Below are positions 27,802 through 41,000 of a stretch of DNA of 64,000 nucleotides, in pieces. The position numbers were made by a program, and so were the translations under genes. Source of the DNA: Rhea pennata (taxonomy: Eukaryota > Chordata > Aves > Rheiformes > Rheidae); contig NC_084663.1 of assembly GCF_028389875.1 (NCBI RefSeq), forward strand, positions 120,241,801-120,305,800, given 5' to 3'. Numbering within the stretch: the first letter of the stretch is position 1; each line of letters starts with the position of its first letter. The notes under the pieces are model-generated. The model had not been told where the DNA came from, made no database searches, and worked only from the letters and a program-made list of their open reading frames with translations.

Positions 27802-27827
27802 GCCACTGTCCAGCCATGCTCTTTTTG

Positions 27828-28229
<402 letters not shown>

Positions 28230-28322
28230 CTACCAGCTGGGGGATTCAAGTGGGTGGATTCAGCCACCAAATATGGGTCCAAAGCAGAATATCTGTAATC
28301 CAATGTGGCATTTATCACAGAT

Positions 28323-29549
28323 ATCATAGAATCAGAGAATAGAATCAGAGAATCAGTAAGGTTGGAAGGGACCTTCGGAGATCATCTAGTCCAACCTCCC
28401 TGCTCAGCAGGATCACCTGGAGCACGTTAGACAGAGTTGCATCCAGACGGGCCTTGAAGATCTCCAGAGAAGGAGACTCCACAACCTCTCTGGGCAACCT
28501 GTTCCAGGGCTCTGTCACTCTCACGGGGAAGAAATTCCCCCTCACGTTCCTGTGCTTCAGTTTCTGCCCATTGCCTTTTGTCCTGTCACACGAAACAACT
28601 GAAAAGAGTTTGTCCCTGTCCCCTTGACACCCTCCCTTCAGGTGCTTACACACATTGATAAGATCCCCCCCCAGTCTTCTCTTCCCCAGGCTGAAGAGGC
28701 CCAGCTCTTGCAGCCGTTCCTCAGAGGGCAGGTGCTCCACACCTCTGATCATCCTTGTAGCCCTACGCTGGACTCTCCCCAGTAGCTCCATGTTTCTCTT
28801 GGACTGAGGAGCCCAGAACTGGACACAGGACTCAAGATGAGGCCTCCCCAGGGCTGAGGACAGGGGCAGGATCACCTCCCTCCACCTGCTGGCAACACTC
28901 TTCCTAGTCCACCCCAGAAGACCATTGGCCTTCTTGGCCACAAGGGCACATTGCTGGTTCATGGTCAACTTGTCGTCCACCAGCACTCCCAGGTCCTTCT
29001 CTGCAGAGCTGCTCTCCAGACGGTCAGCACCCAGCTTGTACTGGTGCCTAGGGTTATTTCTCCCTAGGCGCAGGACTCGGCACTTGCCCTTGAGAGGAAC
29101 CTCAGGAGGTTCCTCTCTGCCCAGCTCTCCAGCCTGGCCAGGTCTCTCTGAATGGCAGCACAGCCCTTGGGTGTATCAGCCACTCCTCCTAGCTTGGTAT
29201 CATCAGCCAACTTGCTGAGGAGGCACTCTGTCCCCTCATCCAGGTCGTTGATGAAGAAGTTGAAGAGGATGGGACCCAGTACTGAGCCCTGGGGGACTCC
29301 ACTAGCCATAGGCCTCCAACTAGACTCCACGACACTGATGACGACCCTCTGAGCTCTGCCTCTCAGCCAGTTCTCAATCCACTTCACTGTCCACTCATCT
29401 AACCCACACTTCCTGAGCTTATCCAGGACGATGTTATGGGAGATGGTGTCAAAAGCCTTACTGAAGTCAAGGTACACAACGTCCACTGCTCTGCCCTCAT
29501 CTACCCAGCCAGGCATTCCATCAGAGAAGGCTATCAGAGTGGTTAAGCA
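28323..29549 (-). mobile_element. CR1 LINE, 5'-truncated, with intact 3' tail
   Basis: The left edge carries the CR1 3' terminus in reverse complement (atcatagaatc-type repeats, then aaggttggaagggacc and gatcatctagtccaacc). Going right, it continues through the 3' UTR into the end of the CR1 reverse transcriptase frame. It stops near gtggttaagcagga, where similarity to CR1 as I know it is lost. This is ordinary 5' truncation by target-primed reverse transcription. It is inserted in the last DSCAM intron in the same orientation as the gene. I could not identify a target-site duplication with confidence. Confidence 0.93.
28345..29516 (-). pseudogene. CR1 reverse transcriptase (ORF2) fragment, frameshifted
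   Basis: One minus-strand frame (29,064-29,516) shows reverse transcriptase blocks: [16 protein letters not shown], then [14 protein letters not shown], then LADDTKLGG at the catalytic box (usually Y/FADD in this enzyme class; an LADD form is common in CR1 copies). A second frame takes over around 29,083 and continues with [27 protein letters not shown], and near the end WNRLPREVVESPSLEIFK. The switch is consistent with one extra base relative to the usual CR1 frame. The endonuclease and first half of the polymerase are missing, so the fragment cannot encode an active enzyme. Confidence 0.9.
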
Positions 29550-32500
29550 GGAAAATATGTTGCTTGTCAGCTGTTTACTACACTGTGATCTTACAGAATG
29601 AAGGGTAATGGGTCAAGGAGCTTCTACCGGGCACATTCCTAAGAACTGAGTTAGGATTAATATTACTGATCATAAGAGAATGACAGTAACAAGGCCAATT
29701 TATTTACATGCACTCACAGCATGAAGAAGATGAACTGAAAAGTCTAGAGAGTTTTTTTCAAAAGGTTAAAACTAAAGGTCTTCATTTTCATTTGCCCAAA
29801 CCTGAAACACGTGGAGGCTTGGCACATTTCCATTTCTTATTTTCCATTTTAAAGGAAAACCTTCATAATTACTATTAATGACCCCCAATCTAGAGAAGAA
29901 TGACTGAATTACTAAAAAATGGATGGACAGGTATTAAGGCTACAGATTTAGAGACATTTCTAAATAAAACAGTAAAGCATTCTTGTCCTAATATAGCAAC
30001 ATTTACCTGCCATCCATCAAAGTTGTATTTAAACCACCTAATGGTTTTCTACCACTAACTGTCTACGGCTAGCAATGTGCTGCTGTTTCCATTCCTAAGC
30101 AGGAAGTTGAAGCAAAGAGAGATAGGGAACATTTTATGGCAACAAAATGCACTGTGGATGGCATCCCAACACTTGTACCAACCTTTCTCCTTTCTCCAAG
30201 GGCTGGGAAGCCCTTGACAACAGGCATAGACTGACGGGCACATTAAAAAACAGACCATGCATGCAAGAAATAATTAGCCTTACAGGACCCCTAATTTGTT
30301 ATTTCCCCTGATTCCTGGGCATTTCTGATAGCAGTCTGCTCAGTCCAGAGGATTTACCATTGCAAAGCTCTTACAGTCTTTTCCCCAGCACTACATAACT
30401 CCTCCCAGCTACGGAGTTCAAACTGGTGCCTTGAACCTGCTGTAGGAAATATGTTAAGAGTGAGCGTTACCGTCCCTGTATTTCTACATATATTAGACCT
30501 GCTACAGAAATCAGATTAACTTCCTTATTCTAGGCTTCTCTGTTAGGTATTCAAACGATGCTTCAGGAAAATTAGGGGCAATCTGGAACATAATTGTATT
30601 TCCTTCCAAAAATATTTGATGGTGTATCCTCACATGTATATAAAAAAATACTGCTACAGATGCACTCAAGAATAATTTTCATTTCTTTACCAAACTATGC
30701 AAATCTATGGCTTCATTCTTGTGGCTTGTATCAAAATCATACAGATGGGATGCATCCCAAGTGTTTAAAATCAGAACCTCTTTTGATACTACTACTCTGG
30801 TGTCTACACCAGCTATTTACAGCAGTAGAAATTAACGCTGATCTATGCCAGTAGTATAAGCAGTAGACCAGGAAAACACTTCTGGATACAAGGTCATGCT
30901 AAAATAATGTACTACAAAGACTTCGTTTTTCCTAACCAAGCTAAAAACTGCACAATACATTAAAATAAAACAGGTCCTTTGCTTTCTCATGTAAGTCAAG
31001 GCACTGCAATTCTTACCTAAAAGACTTAACAGCTTGTGCTCTATCCATGATTTGAGGTCACAGTCAGAGAATTGCCAAGCAGTTACATTTGGGCAAAATC
31101 ACTGCTTATTGCTGCAGAACTCCCCCAGGCCCTGTCTGACACCATATGTTTTATTCTAGTTCCATCTCCAACACAGATGCATGGTCCACTCTATTTAAAC
31201 CCCACACATGAGATGTGCGTATCGCAAGATTAGGCTGACATATATACCACGGCAACATTTATGTAAGGTTGGAAAGAGAGGGGGAGGTTTGTGCATATAG
31301 TCTTGCTGATTACCACTTGAAAAATGAGTTAGGATAGCATCAGCTGGTCTTATGCATTTACCCCATCTTCCTATGGTACCTTTCATGACAAAAACATTAT
31401 GCATACGAGACTTTCTTCAGCTGAGACAGCAATGTACCTACCACTTGTGTAAAGTCCATAGCAATGTGGGCACACAACTGGCAGGCACAGGTAGGTGCAG
31501 ATTCATTCCACTTAACTGTAGGCATCTGAGCTGCGCATGGGTATGTCTATGCTGTCCAAAAGCTCAGCCACACAGTGTGCACCTGCATCCTGATCCCCTG
31601 ACAACCCCCACCCTCAGTTATTTTGCTTCTTGATTCCCTTTTGGAGTGAGTGCTTCCAAAACGCAGCTGTGGGGATAGTTTGCTCCAAAGACCATTCCCT
31701 ACAAGCTGCACAGTGGAGACAGTAAAAGGAGGGAAACAGCCCTCAGTAGCAAGGATGGGAAGCATTTCGCATTGTTTCGTGGAGATCTCTGTGACCTAAG
31801 TCTTTGGTAGCACAGATATTAAGATATTAAATCAGGAGCCTTGTTGGTACCCATGACCCCAGACTCAGTGAAGAAGGAAAAGCACAGGAGCACGGGGCTC
31901 TCCTGCATAGCCCTCTTGGTCTGCTAATGAAGGTGATTTGCTTGGTGCCTCTGGCTGGTGTATATAGCTGTGTGGGCCCAAGTGAAGGCGAACAGCCAAG
32001 AATGCTTCTGAAATGTAGTAGGCAGAAAACTTTTATGACTAGCTATACACCAAAGTATAGCCTCTTGTCCAAGGAGCCAAGAAATGTTTTAGGGCTGCCA
32101 GGGGTTCAGAGAGGGGGTTTCTCCTGTGCTCCAGTAGTTGCCTACTTGGCAGCACAGGAGCCCCTCAGCCCTGGCAGAAGAGTACTACTTTTTGGCACTG
32201 AGTCTCCATCCCTGTCTCCTGCACCACAGGCATTTTCCTAAAGGGCTCTGTCATCCTAACCCCAGTTGTGAGAGGCCGTGCTTCTGCCACCCAGTTCCAG
32301 ACGGCATAACATGCATTGCTTTTCTATGATAAGTCAGGTTGTACTCATTCCCTCTTATTATTTCATTTCATGTTTTGCAGTCTACTTTCAGCAGAGGAAC
32401 CGATGCAGAGCGGACTCCAGAGCATGGCTCATTGGCAGTCTCCAGCAGTCATGCTGGATAGCCATTTCAGCATCTTGATGCATTGCTGTGTCTCAAGAGC

Positions 32501-33580
32501 AACAGGTATGCATGGACTATAAAAGAGAGAAGTGATGAACCTCAAAGAGGTAAGATTTGCTTGCAAGCTACTGCCTAAACATTTCTTACATGTAGTTAAG
32601 AGCTTCAGACTATGGGGGAAAAAGATCTTTTTTTCTCCCTAAATCCACATAAGAAAGTATAGTCAATAATCTATATAAACAATAGGCGGTTATTTTATTG
32701 CAACTCTCTAAATGACTAGGGGCAGAGTTTTAACAGGGTTGTACTAACGAGAAACTAGACAGTGTAACTTTATCTTCAAAGATAGATACACAGTGCACAA
32801 ATCTCTGACATTGCCTTACACAGAGCACTAATTATTTTCTGTGACGTACACATTTTCATACCATAAATAGTTCCAATACTGTTGCTTATCTCCAAGGGGC
32901 ACCTTTCCCTGGAACTGCTTATAAAATAACCAGACGATTAAAATCACTGGAAATGAATAAATGTGAGAATGTAACTTTTTCTTCTTTGATAGGACTGAAA
33001 CAGTATCATAGGATAAGAAAACTATTTGACTAATAAGAACTAATATCTTTCTGACTAAAAAAACATAGTTTTTGAAATATAACCACAGGGGTTCACTTTT
33101 GGCATTCCTGCATCAATTCTGAAGGTATTTAAAGAAGACTAAAAGGCTCTCACCACAGCTATGGAGTTACATGGAAAGATTTCAGTTCACATCCTTCTCA
33201 ATACAGCAGTAGAGACATTTTTTGGTTTCTTACTATTCTGCTAAAGGATAATTCAGCTGAATGATAAATTTTTCAGGCAAAGCATTATGAAGTTTCAGGA
33301 TGGTTCATTGCCTTTGATGCTCTAATTACCTCTTTTCAGCGGGGTGTGTGCCTATTTGTAATGAAAGCAAACCTTTCAAGTGCATGAGCACTGCAAATGA
33401 GCATGTTTAATAATTCATGCACTTAGGCTTAATTAGTACAAAAGCCATTCAAAAACTAAAGTTTTCTTATGTATTTTTTTAAAAGGAGAAATTTGCTACA
33501 TTTAGAAACACTGAGTTTGTACACAAATAGTAATCATTCACTCAAATCTGAATGCAGCAATTTAAGCCAGAGCTACCCCA

Positions 33581-33602
33581 TTTTTTTTTTTTTTTTTTTT
33601 TT
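33581..33602. repeat. Poly(T) run
   Basis: Twenty-two consecutive Ts inside the last DSCAM intron. No retrogene body is recognisable beside it. Confidence 0.85.
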
Positions 33603-36600
33603 GACTGGCCAACCCTCTAATTAAATATTTAACATTTAAAAAGCACATTTTTAAAAAAGTGTTCTCTTCAACAAATATTTGTAAACAAATGCTAAAAGTC
33701 ACTTACTATTACATTTATCATAAACAACACATTCTACCAGAAAGAGTGCATTTTCTAAGTTTATGCAGCGCTGGACAAAAATGCTGTGCCTTTTTTTCTG
33801 TACAGCTAAGCTGATGTAAAAAAGATTTGCGGAAACAATGTATATTTTTATCCCTCTTCTGGAGGACAGCCCCTGATGTGGGAAGATTTGAGAAGAGTCT
33901 GGTAGACTACATTGAGGAAAAAAACACCAGTGCTCATCTTTAGTAGGATTTTATTCAAGATATTTATCTTGTTTGCAGAACTAAACCAAACTGCAGTAGA
34001 TTTTCACTGAGGATTTACCTCATATCTCTTTCAAATGCCAGAAAGTTTGCATGGGTTTCTGTTTCCATCTGCTCTGGAAAAGCTAAGGATTTGTGCTATA
34101 TTCAATACAGGGATAATCATAGACTGCAAAAAAAAGATACTCTTACCAGTTGTCATGTGATAGCTATACGCATTTTCTCCTGACTCATAACTTCCAGCAA
34201 AACCAAAGCAAATTTTCTCCCCTATACTCCAACACAGATACCCTCAGTAATGATGACTGCCTGATGATTTTCAAGTTTTGATGGTCAGGTGAAGAAAATT
34301 CCATTTGATTTGAAAAATTATTTTAGAAAAGTTTATAAGGTAGGACTTGTGAATACGACAGAATATTTTACCAAAGGTAAGAAGATGGGGCAAAGAAGGC
34401 ATTCACACTACTAACTTGCACAGGGGAGCAGGCAAAAAAAGATCTCAAATCATCTCATTGATTGCTATGAGTAATGAGGGGCATGCAGGAATGTCCATGC
34501 TGCAACATCTGAGATCATGCCACAGCTGAATCCCTGTATCTGCAGCAGCACAGGCAAAGTGCCATGCTGATGCAGACATCTTGATTTGGGATCCGAACAC
34601 ATAACTCTACACAACACTGTGCAGCATTGTGTGCATGTACAAACATTGGGCTGGGCATCGCTGGCCATGGCCTGTGTTGGGAAGCGGAAACACTCTGTAC
34701 CTCACAGGACATTGTGTTCTCATCTGAGAGTAAGGAAAGAAGGAGAGAGAGCTGTCGATAGCCAGCTTTAAGTTCAAGTTTATGCTAACTAAAAGAAAAG
34801 TTCAGTGGGGCTTTCCAGTTCACCAGCACAGTAAATAACTCGGTGGAGCAGCTGTCGATAGGCGTAGGCTGGTTTCTCATGAAGCCTATAGGAGAAGCTG
34901 ATTTTACAAACTGGGAGAGGGCAGAGTGTTTGCAAAGCCATGGTGAGAGGTCAGATGGGACAAACAGCACAAGCGATGTCCAGAGACTTTTGTTGCTTTA
35001 CAAACTAACACCCTGCTGAAAGGCAGCAGGCGAGACTTTCTTAGCCAACCGTAGCTTGAACTGAAGCCAGCCTGATGGCAGCAAAACATGCTTACAATTG
35101 CTGCTTTCAGTGCTTGAAACCAGCTCTTGCTCCCTCACTGTCCATCTTCTGTCACTGTATCCCATGCTGAACCCACAAAATCGACTCCAGCACATCGCAA
35201 GCATTTCCATAGCAACAGGCTGAGAGTCTCAGAGCACACTGCCAAATCAAGTATAAGCGCTCTAAAAGAGCGATAAAGCCTTTATTAATTCACCAATTGT
35301 TTGGCTAGCTTGTTCCTGTGCCCTGCTCAGCCAAGCAGGACAGTAGAAAGGGTCAGTCCAGCACCTCCTTGCTTGGCCAACAGAGGTCTCAGCCTGGTGC
35401 TACCTCAGGGAGGATCTAAGAGCTCAGCTTGAGCTCTGCCCTGATACCTGAGCTCTGCCTTCTCGGCCTGGATAAGCAACTGGTTGCAAGAGGGAAGCAA
35501 GCTTCTCCCTTCGAGGAGCCACACTCCTTCCCAGCCTCTGTGGGTGAGGTGTATGGGGCAGGAGCCAGCTGCTGCTGGCACTGCAGGTCATGGTGCCTTC
35601 CCTTACTCAGCACTGAGGTGAAGGTTCAGTTCAAAACTTGGGGGATAATGAAATGTAAAGATCCAAAAGAACAGGCAGACTTTTACTAAGACTTTTACTA
35701 CTTTTTACAGGATCCATCCAGTGCGGAACCACCTTCCCTGTGCCCTCTATTTAATAATCATTATTTTCTCAGAAATGTTGTTGCAAAATACAATAACCAC
35801 ATCATAACAAAGTTCTGAAGGATGTTTTAAACAACAGGGGCCCATTTTCTGGAGCCAGCATTGATCAGTAGCTGAAATGGAGATGAAATTTCCTGTGCAA
35901 ATTGCTGACTGCTGAACTGACTGGGACCTTCTGCTTCCTCTCAGTTAACAGGAGCCCACATCAGCAAGTTCAGGAGATCATGGACTTCTGAGCCCACTGC
36001 TAAGCTTCAATAGGAAAACCAGATTTAATAAATTCTGCAGCCCTCACAGATGCCATAAGAGTCAAAAGGTCCAAGCCCTCCTTTAAATTATAACCTTAGT
36101 GGATAGCTAAACAGCAGAAGGGAAGAGTAATGAGGAAGGAAGCAGCTCTCCGGTTAGCAAAGAAGCTATGGTGAAAGCAGGCACACAGTCTTTGCTTCTT
36201 CATAGTACCATCAGCTTCTGCTCAGCTGCCCAAGAAAAATGATCAAAGCGCTCAACTTTTGGGTCATATTTTTAAGCTAACTACATGCATAATGTTGAAC
36301 AAGGTCAACAAGGTGTCTGGATGCATTCTAGTTGTTAACTTGCAGCCAGCCAGAGGCCTGTCAGGTTCTCTTTTCCGTACGGGTAATCACCACAGCCTTG
36401 TGCTTCTTGGCTTTATGACTCACTCCATTACATATTTTGTGCTTCTCACAGTGTTTAGGCAGATGGAATAAAATCACATCGTTACGCTGCACAAGTGCGT
36501 GATCTTGCAGATAAGAAACAGCTGGCACCCTTTAGCAAAATATGCAAAGCTTCCCATTTCTAGACTGAGAAATCAGAATTCCCTACCACCCCTTCCAGAC

Positions 36601-36840
36601 TATATTTTATAACTGGAAAGTTTTTCTTTCTATACAAAAATTACACCCTCACAGATGATAGGAAGACCTGTAATATTTAGTTGCATGTGGCAATCTGCTA
36701 AAACTGTCATTTTCATAAAAGCATTAAAAAATACCGATTAAGTTTTACACAACAAAATAAAAATAATACCTGTTGTTCACTGCAATCATTGAAGTTGCCT
36801 GTTAGGAAACACCAAGGTGTCAGTAAAGCTGTGGTTTAGG

Positions 36841-36920
36841 AGCCAGATTTTCTACTAGCATAAATCAGAGTGGCTACATTAATTTCAGAAAGACTATAAA
36901 TTGATTTATACTTACTAGAG
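36841..36920. repeat. Possible ancient palindromic amniote repeat
   Basis: Arms agcataaatca (36,857-36,867) and tgatttatact (36,902-36,912) are inverted copies matching at 10 of 11 positions, around a loop of about 34 bases. The order gccagatttt, then taaatcagagtggctacatt, then gatttata resembles a heavily decayed copy of a palindromic repeat common in reptile and bird genomes (gccagat...gtgtaaat...attga...atttacac). That resemblance is from memory. The inverted repeat itself is directly visible. Confidence 0.35.
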
Positions 36921-38068
36921 ATTAGATTTAAGTGACTGAAAATGAGAATGGATTTTTTTTTAAAGACGATTCATTGTGTTATTTAGATATAAGCCTTCTA
37001 ATTCCAAGAAAAAGTTCTTAATCAATGTGTCTTCAAGTAAAAAGCATGACTACTCCAACTTAACTGAGATCATACATCTAATACATCACGGTAACACACT
37101 TAAAAATGGTGCATCTGTCTGACCGAATGCCAGGAGATCTGATTATTATACTAATCTTGAAACTTCTAATAAAACAGGAAATAGGGAAGCACATTTTTGC
37201 TTCTTATTTCTATAAGCAGAATTTTGGCTTTATGTATAGGGCCTCACTTTTAAGCGACTCTTAATATGCTTTGCAACTTTCAGAAGTCTTGAACTAACTT
37301 TAACATTTAAGGCAAAGTTGATATACTTTTACAGGCCTCCTCACTGCTGAACCAGCAGTATAAGTAAGAAAGAACTCCAGGAGTCAGATAGATTTAGACC
37401 CTACAGCGGTGCCATGTGGATGCTGAATTTGACAGCACTAGTGCAGCTACAGATTTGAGGTCATTCTGTTTCAAATTAATGCAACGTCTAAGTAATAAAA
37501 ACTTGTAAAATGAACCTCTCCATGTAAATCAATAGGTGCTCCAAAACAGAAACTTAGAAAAAATATCAATAAATAATGAAAGGTGATAGAAAAGCAAAAT
37601 TTGGGAGTTCTCTGTTGCCATTTTCAGCTTGTCATGCAAGCTGCTTTATACATTTCTAAGATCACTCTAAGACAGTGCTCTCCTGTCCACTTACTGAGAT
37701 AGAAAAGATGTGCCATCACTCAGGTGCCTATAGTTAGAAACACTAGACCTTGAAGAACAATTTGCTGATCACGGGTGCAGTGAATGGAAAGCGTTTAATT
37801 ATGCACCACTTCAGCCGAGGGTTAAATCAATTGTGACATTATGGAAACTGGCATCCTTTACAGGTTTCTTCCTGGGATATCCTTGGAGCCCAGACTCAGC
37901 ACAGAAGCTGGAGAGGTGAATAGCTGGAACCTGACTCACAGCTCCCTGAAGTTAAGAGCCACTCTGCTGACTTCAACAAGCTTCGCACCATGCCCATGAA
38001 ATTTGCAGCTAAAACTGACCCTGCCTAGATGAACAGTTGGGGATAAGGTTCTAGCACCTGATAACGAT

Positions 38069-38084
38069 GGGGGGGGGGGGGGGG
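38069..38084. repeat. Poly(G) run, 16 bases
   Basis: Sixteen consecutive Gs inside the last DSCAM intron, so the transcript carries C16. Possible structure-former on the non-template DNA strand and a likely assembly-error spot. Confidence 0.9.
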
Positions 38085-41000
38085 TCAGACCACAAATTGC
38101 GAGGAAAACAATATTGGTGCTGGCCTGCAACTCTGCTGAAGAGATACTCAGAGATGAATTATTGTAACTCAGTCTCCTCATGTCCAGCAATGTGAGTATC
38201 CTGAGCGATGCTGACAAGATGCAACATTGCATTTTTATTAGTTAATCTACTGCGGCCAGAAGTCCAGATCTTATATTTAAATTGAGGATGCTGGCACAGA
38301 AAATTGAACAAAACTGAAATACATCCATATGCCTATACTTTAAGGATCAGCATACAAAGAAACTTTCAAATGGATGGCAAAGACCAGCACTACAGTCAGA
38401 CTGAAGAGGGTACCGTTACAACAAATAATTGCGTCTCTAGTGGTATCACTTACTGTGTATCACTTTCAAAAAATACTTATTACTTCCAAAAATAGAACTT
38501 GTGTATTCCTTCTTGCAGGTAAGTGTTGCCTTACGCTTTCAGATGCCACAGCTTCTTAGGGCTCCTATAGATCTAAAATCATGATAAGCTCCTGCGGCAT
38601 AGGGAAAACAAGCCGAACCTATCGTGTGAAGTCAGTAAAAGCAATAACGTGTAATAGACCACCAAGACCTTAAAGTGACTAGATTAGTTACTGTTTCTAT
38701 GGAAACAACTGGTTTTGGTTACTTTAGGTGACTTGGAAGGGCATATAAAAATCACACCCTATGTCACAACATTATCAGGATGAAATGCTTAAGGCATTTT
38801 AGTTAAAATGAGACGGCCCAACCTAATTTTTGCAAAAGTAAGGTTTAAAATGCGGACTCTTAACAGAACTACTCTAAAACCCTATTATTTCAATTGAAAT
38901 GAACACTGCATCTTTGGTTTGATTTGGAGCATTTCCTGGCAGTTTTAGAAGTCTAGACATTGTGATTCTGATCGTAAAAATGGGAAAGTAACGGAAAATT
39001 TAATCATAAATGTAATCCTTGCTTTATGCATAAAATTCTCCACTAAGTAGAGTTGAACCCAATGACTCCAAACCTATAGAAACTATTTGATTGTTGCAGC
39101 TGAGGAACAAACGAACAAAAATCCAAGAGCAAATAATCAGCTTTAGAAAACTAAATGAAATTCAAATAAAAAACCCCCTCACTTTTAATAACCTATAATT
39201 TGCTGGTAACACAAAGATAGGGAATGGGCATTCTTGAAAAGAATTTTCCCTTAATACACAACTTGTAACATAGAAGAAAGAAAAAGTATTATGAACTAGC
39301 ACTAGTTTGGAATAATGTACTTTTCCAAAGTCACCATTAACTTCTAATCAAAATAACAAGCAAACAAAAAGATTAGGGAGCAACAAGAAAAAATAATTGT
39401 GCTCTTAGACACTGCTGCTAGAATCCTTGAAGAAGATACCAGTTATTTCTTCCCTCTGATAAAAAAATCAAATAAACCTTCCTTACTCCAAATCACTACT
39501 TCATCCATGAGAGCTGAAAACATAATTTAAGTTACTTTTATCATCACTGAATTAAGTTTAGCTTTCAGATATCTTGTATGACACTTAAGACGGAATTTTC
39601 CCATTGCAATTGCATGGAAACTTTGCATTTGTAACTAAATAGCTGCCCTATTTAAACTGAGGATGCATACCGGTATATTTTTCTTTTTTGATCTCGTATG
39701 AGTTTAGCTTCTGATCTGATCCTGCTGAGGTTCAATTTTACTGTAGCAGCAAGGTTATAAAAACTTGCAAAATGAACCTTCCTCTGTAAATCCACCAGAA
39801 TAATAATGCAAGTCAGTGACTTCAAGTATATGTAGTCATGTTAAATTACATGCAGAGTTAAATGATTTCATATCTGCAGAACATTTAGCTTTTCACAGCT
39901 GAAGGAAGAAAAAGCTCCTGGTATTCTATAGAAAGAAAAGCTGAAAGAGGATGAAGAAAATTTATTCTCATCACTGATGTGCCATTTCTGTGATAAGAAG
40001 CAAACAGCACTGTCTGTCTCTACTTCAAATATTACCAATTTTCCAGCAGTGCAATATATACTTAAAACAAGGTGTATTCTAGGCACAGGAAAATCTATCA
40101 AGATAAAATTTGAGATGCTGATCTAGAAGACTAATTTCAGAATCAGATGATTTGTGACCATATCACATATATATTAAGAGTATATGCTAAAATTAAAAAA
40201 GTAGGCAAGAAGTTATTTCTTCTATTTACAATTGCTCTGCCTATTTTTCTGTTTGCTTGCCTGCCTACTTTGATTTGTTCCTTAAGTTGTTTTCTGAGTG
40301 CTGGACCTTGGTCTCCAGCTGTGGAGCCAGGCTGATGAGTTCAATGGTCTACACACACACAACATACAGTATGTGTATATACATACATGTATATATATTC
40401 TGTTGTGTTTGAAAGGATACAGTACAGGCAGAGACTTGAAAAAGAAAACAACCCATATGTTATCCTTTTCATATTTTGCTGCTGGTTTCTTGAACAAAAA
40501 AAAGTCAAACGTAGGCCTCAGGTATCTTCAAGAAATTCAGCTTGGGTCTGGAAACTGCGAATCTGTACAATTCTATTTTCAGTCGATGCAGAATAATATA
40601 ATAGGCCAGGGAAAAGGAGGTAGACAATAAATTGAAGGCCCTAAGCCAAGAGCCCCAACCATTAGTGAATCCCCAGTGGCTGAATTCATATAGGATTCAG
40701 TTACTGCCACAGCTTATGGAGTGCTGTCAGCAACGTTTCAGTAGAAAGCAAGTCTCTAAATAGATTCCATCACTATGCTGCACTTGTCCTCATCAGGTAG
40801 AAGAGAAAGACAACTCCTTCACGCTGAACTTAGGTATCAGTAGAAAAAGGTCCCATTTTTTTTTCCTCAGGTTACAGAGCTGACGTAGGAAATATACTGT
40901 GCTTACTATGTAATTCAGATTTCCCTTATTGTGCCAAGCAGCTTATTTTTAGCTGTAGTACCTGAATACTGGAAAAGACTTGTGCCTTGATCATTTTGTT

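Larger units (their letters stand above)
27220..27827 (-). other. DSCAM: Probable DSCAM 3' UTR
   Basis: Runs from the base after the stop codon to roughly 20 bases past the AATAAA on the minus strand, about 600 bases. The left boundary is inferred. I saw no other clear AATAAA on the minus strand in the roughly 1.4 kb further left, but a longer 3' UTR using a variant signal cannot be excluded. The stretch is AU-rich, with several homopolymer runs (for example 13 As on the plus strand at 27,289-27,301) and a Pumilio-type site just after the stop codon. It also has a U8AU stretch (27,753-27,762) resembling a cytoplasmic polyadenylation element and an ATTAAA variant signal nearer the stop. Confidence 0.65.

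Noticed and set aside
28345..28986. The longest open frame in the window (213 codons, minus strand).
   Set aside because: It is the end of the CR1 LINE polymerase, so it is listed as a retroelement fragment and not as a host gene.
28925..29352. Plus-strand open frames across the CR1 copy (and the equivalents at 52,232-52,659).
   Set aside because: They are antisense shadows of the LINE coding sequence. They recur in both copies only because the copies are near identical.
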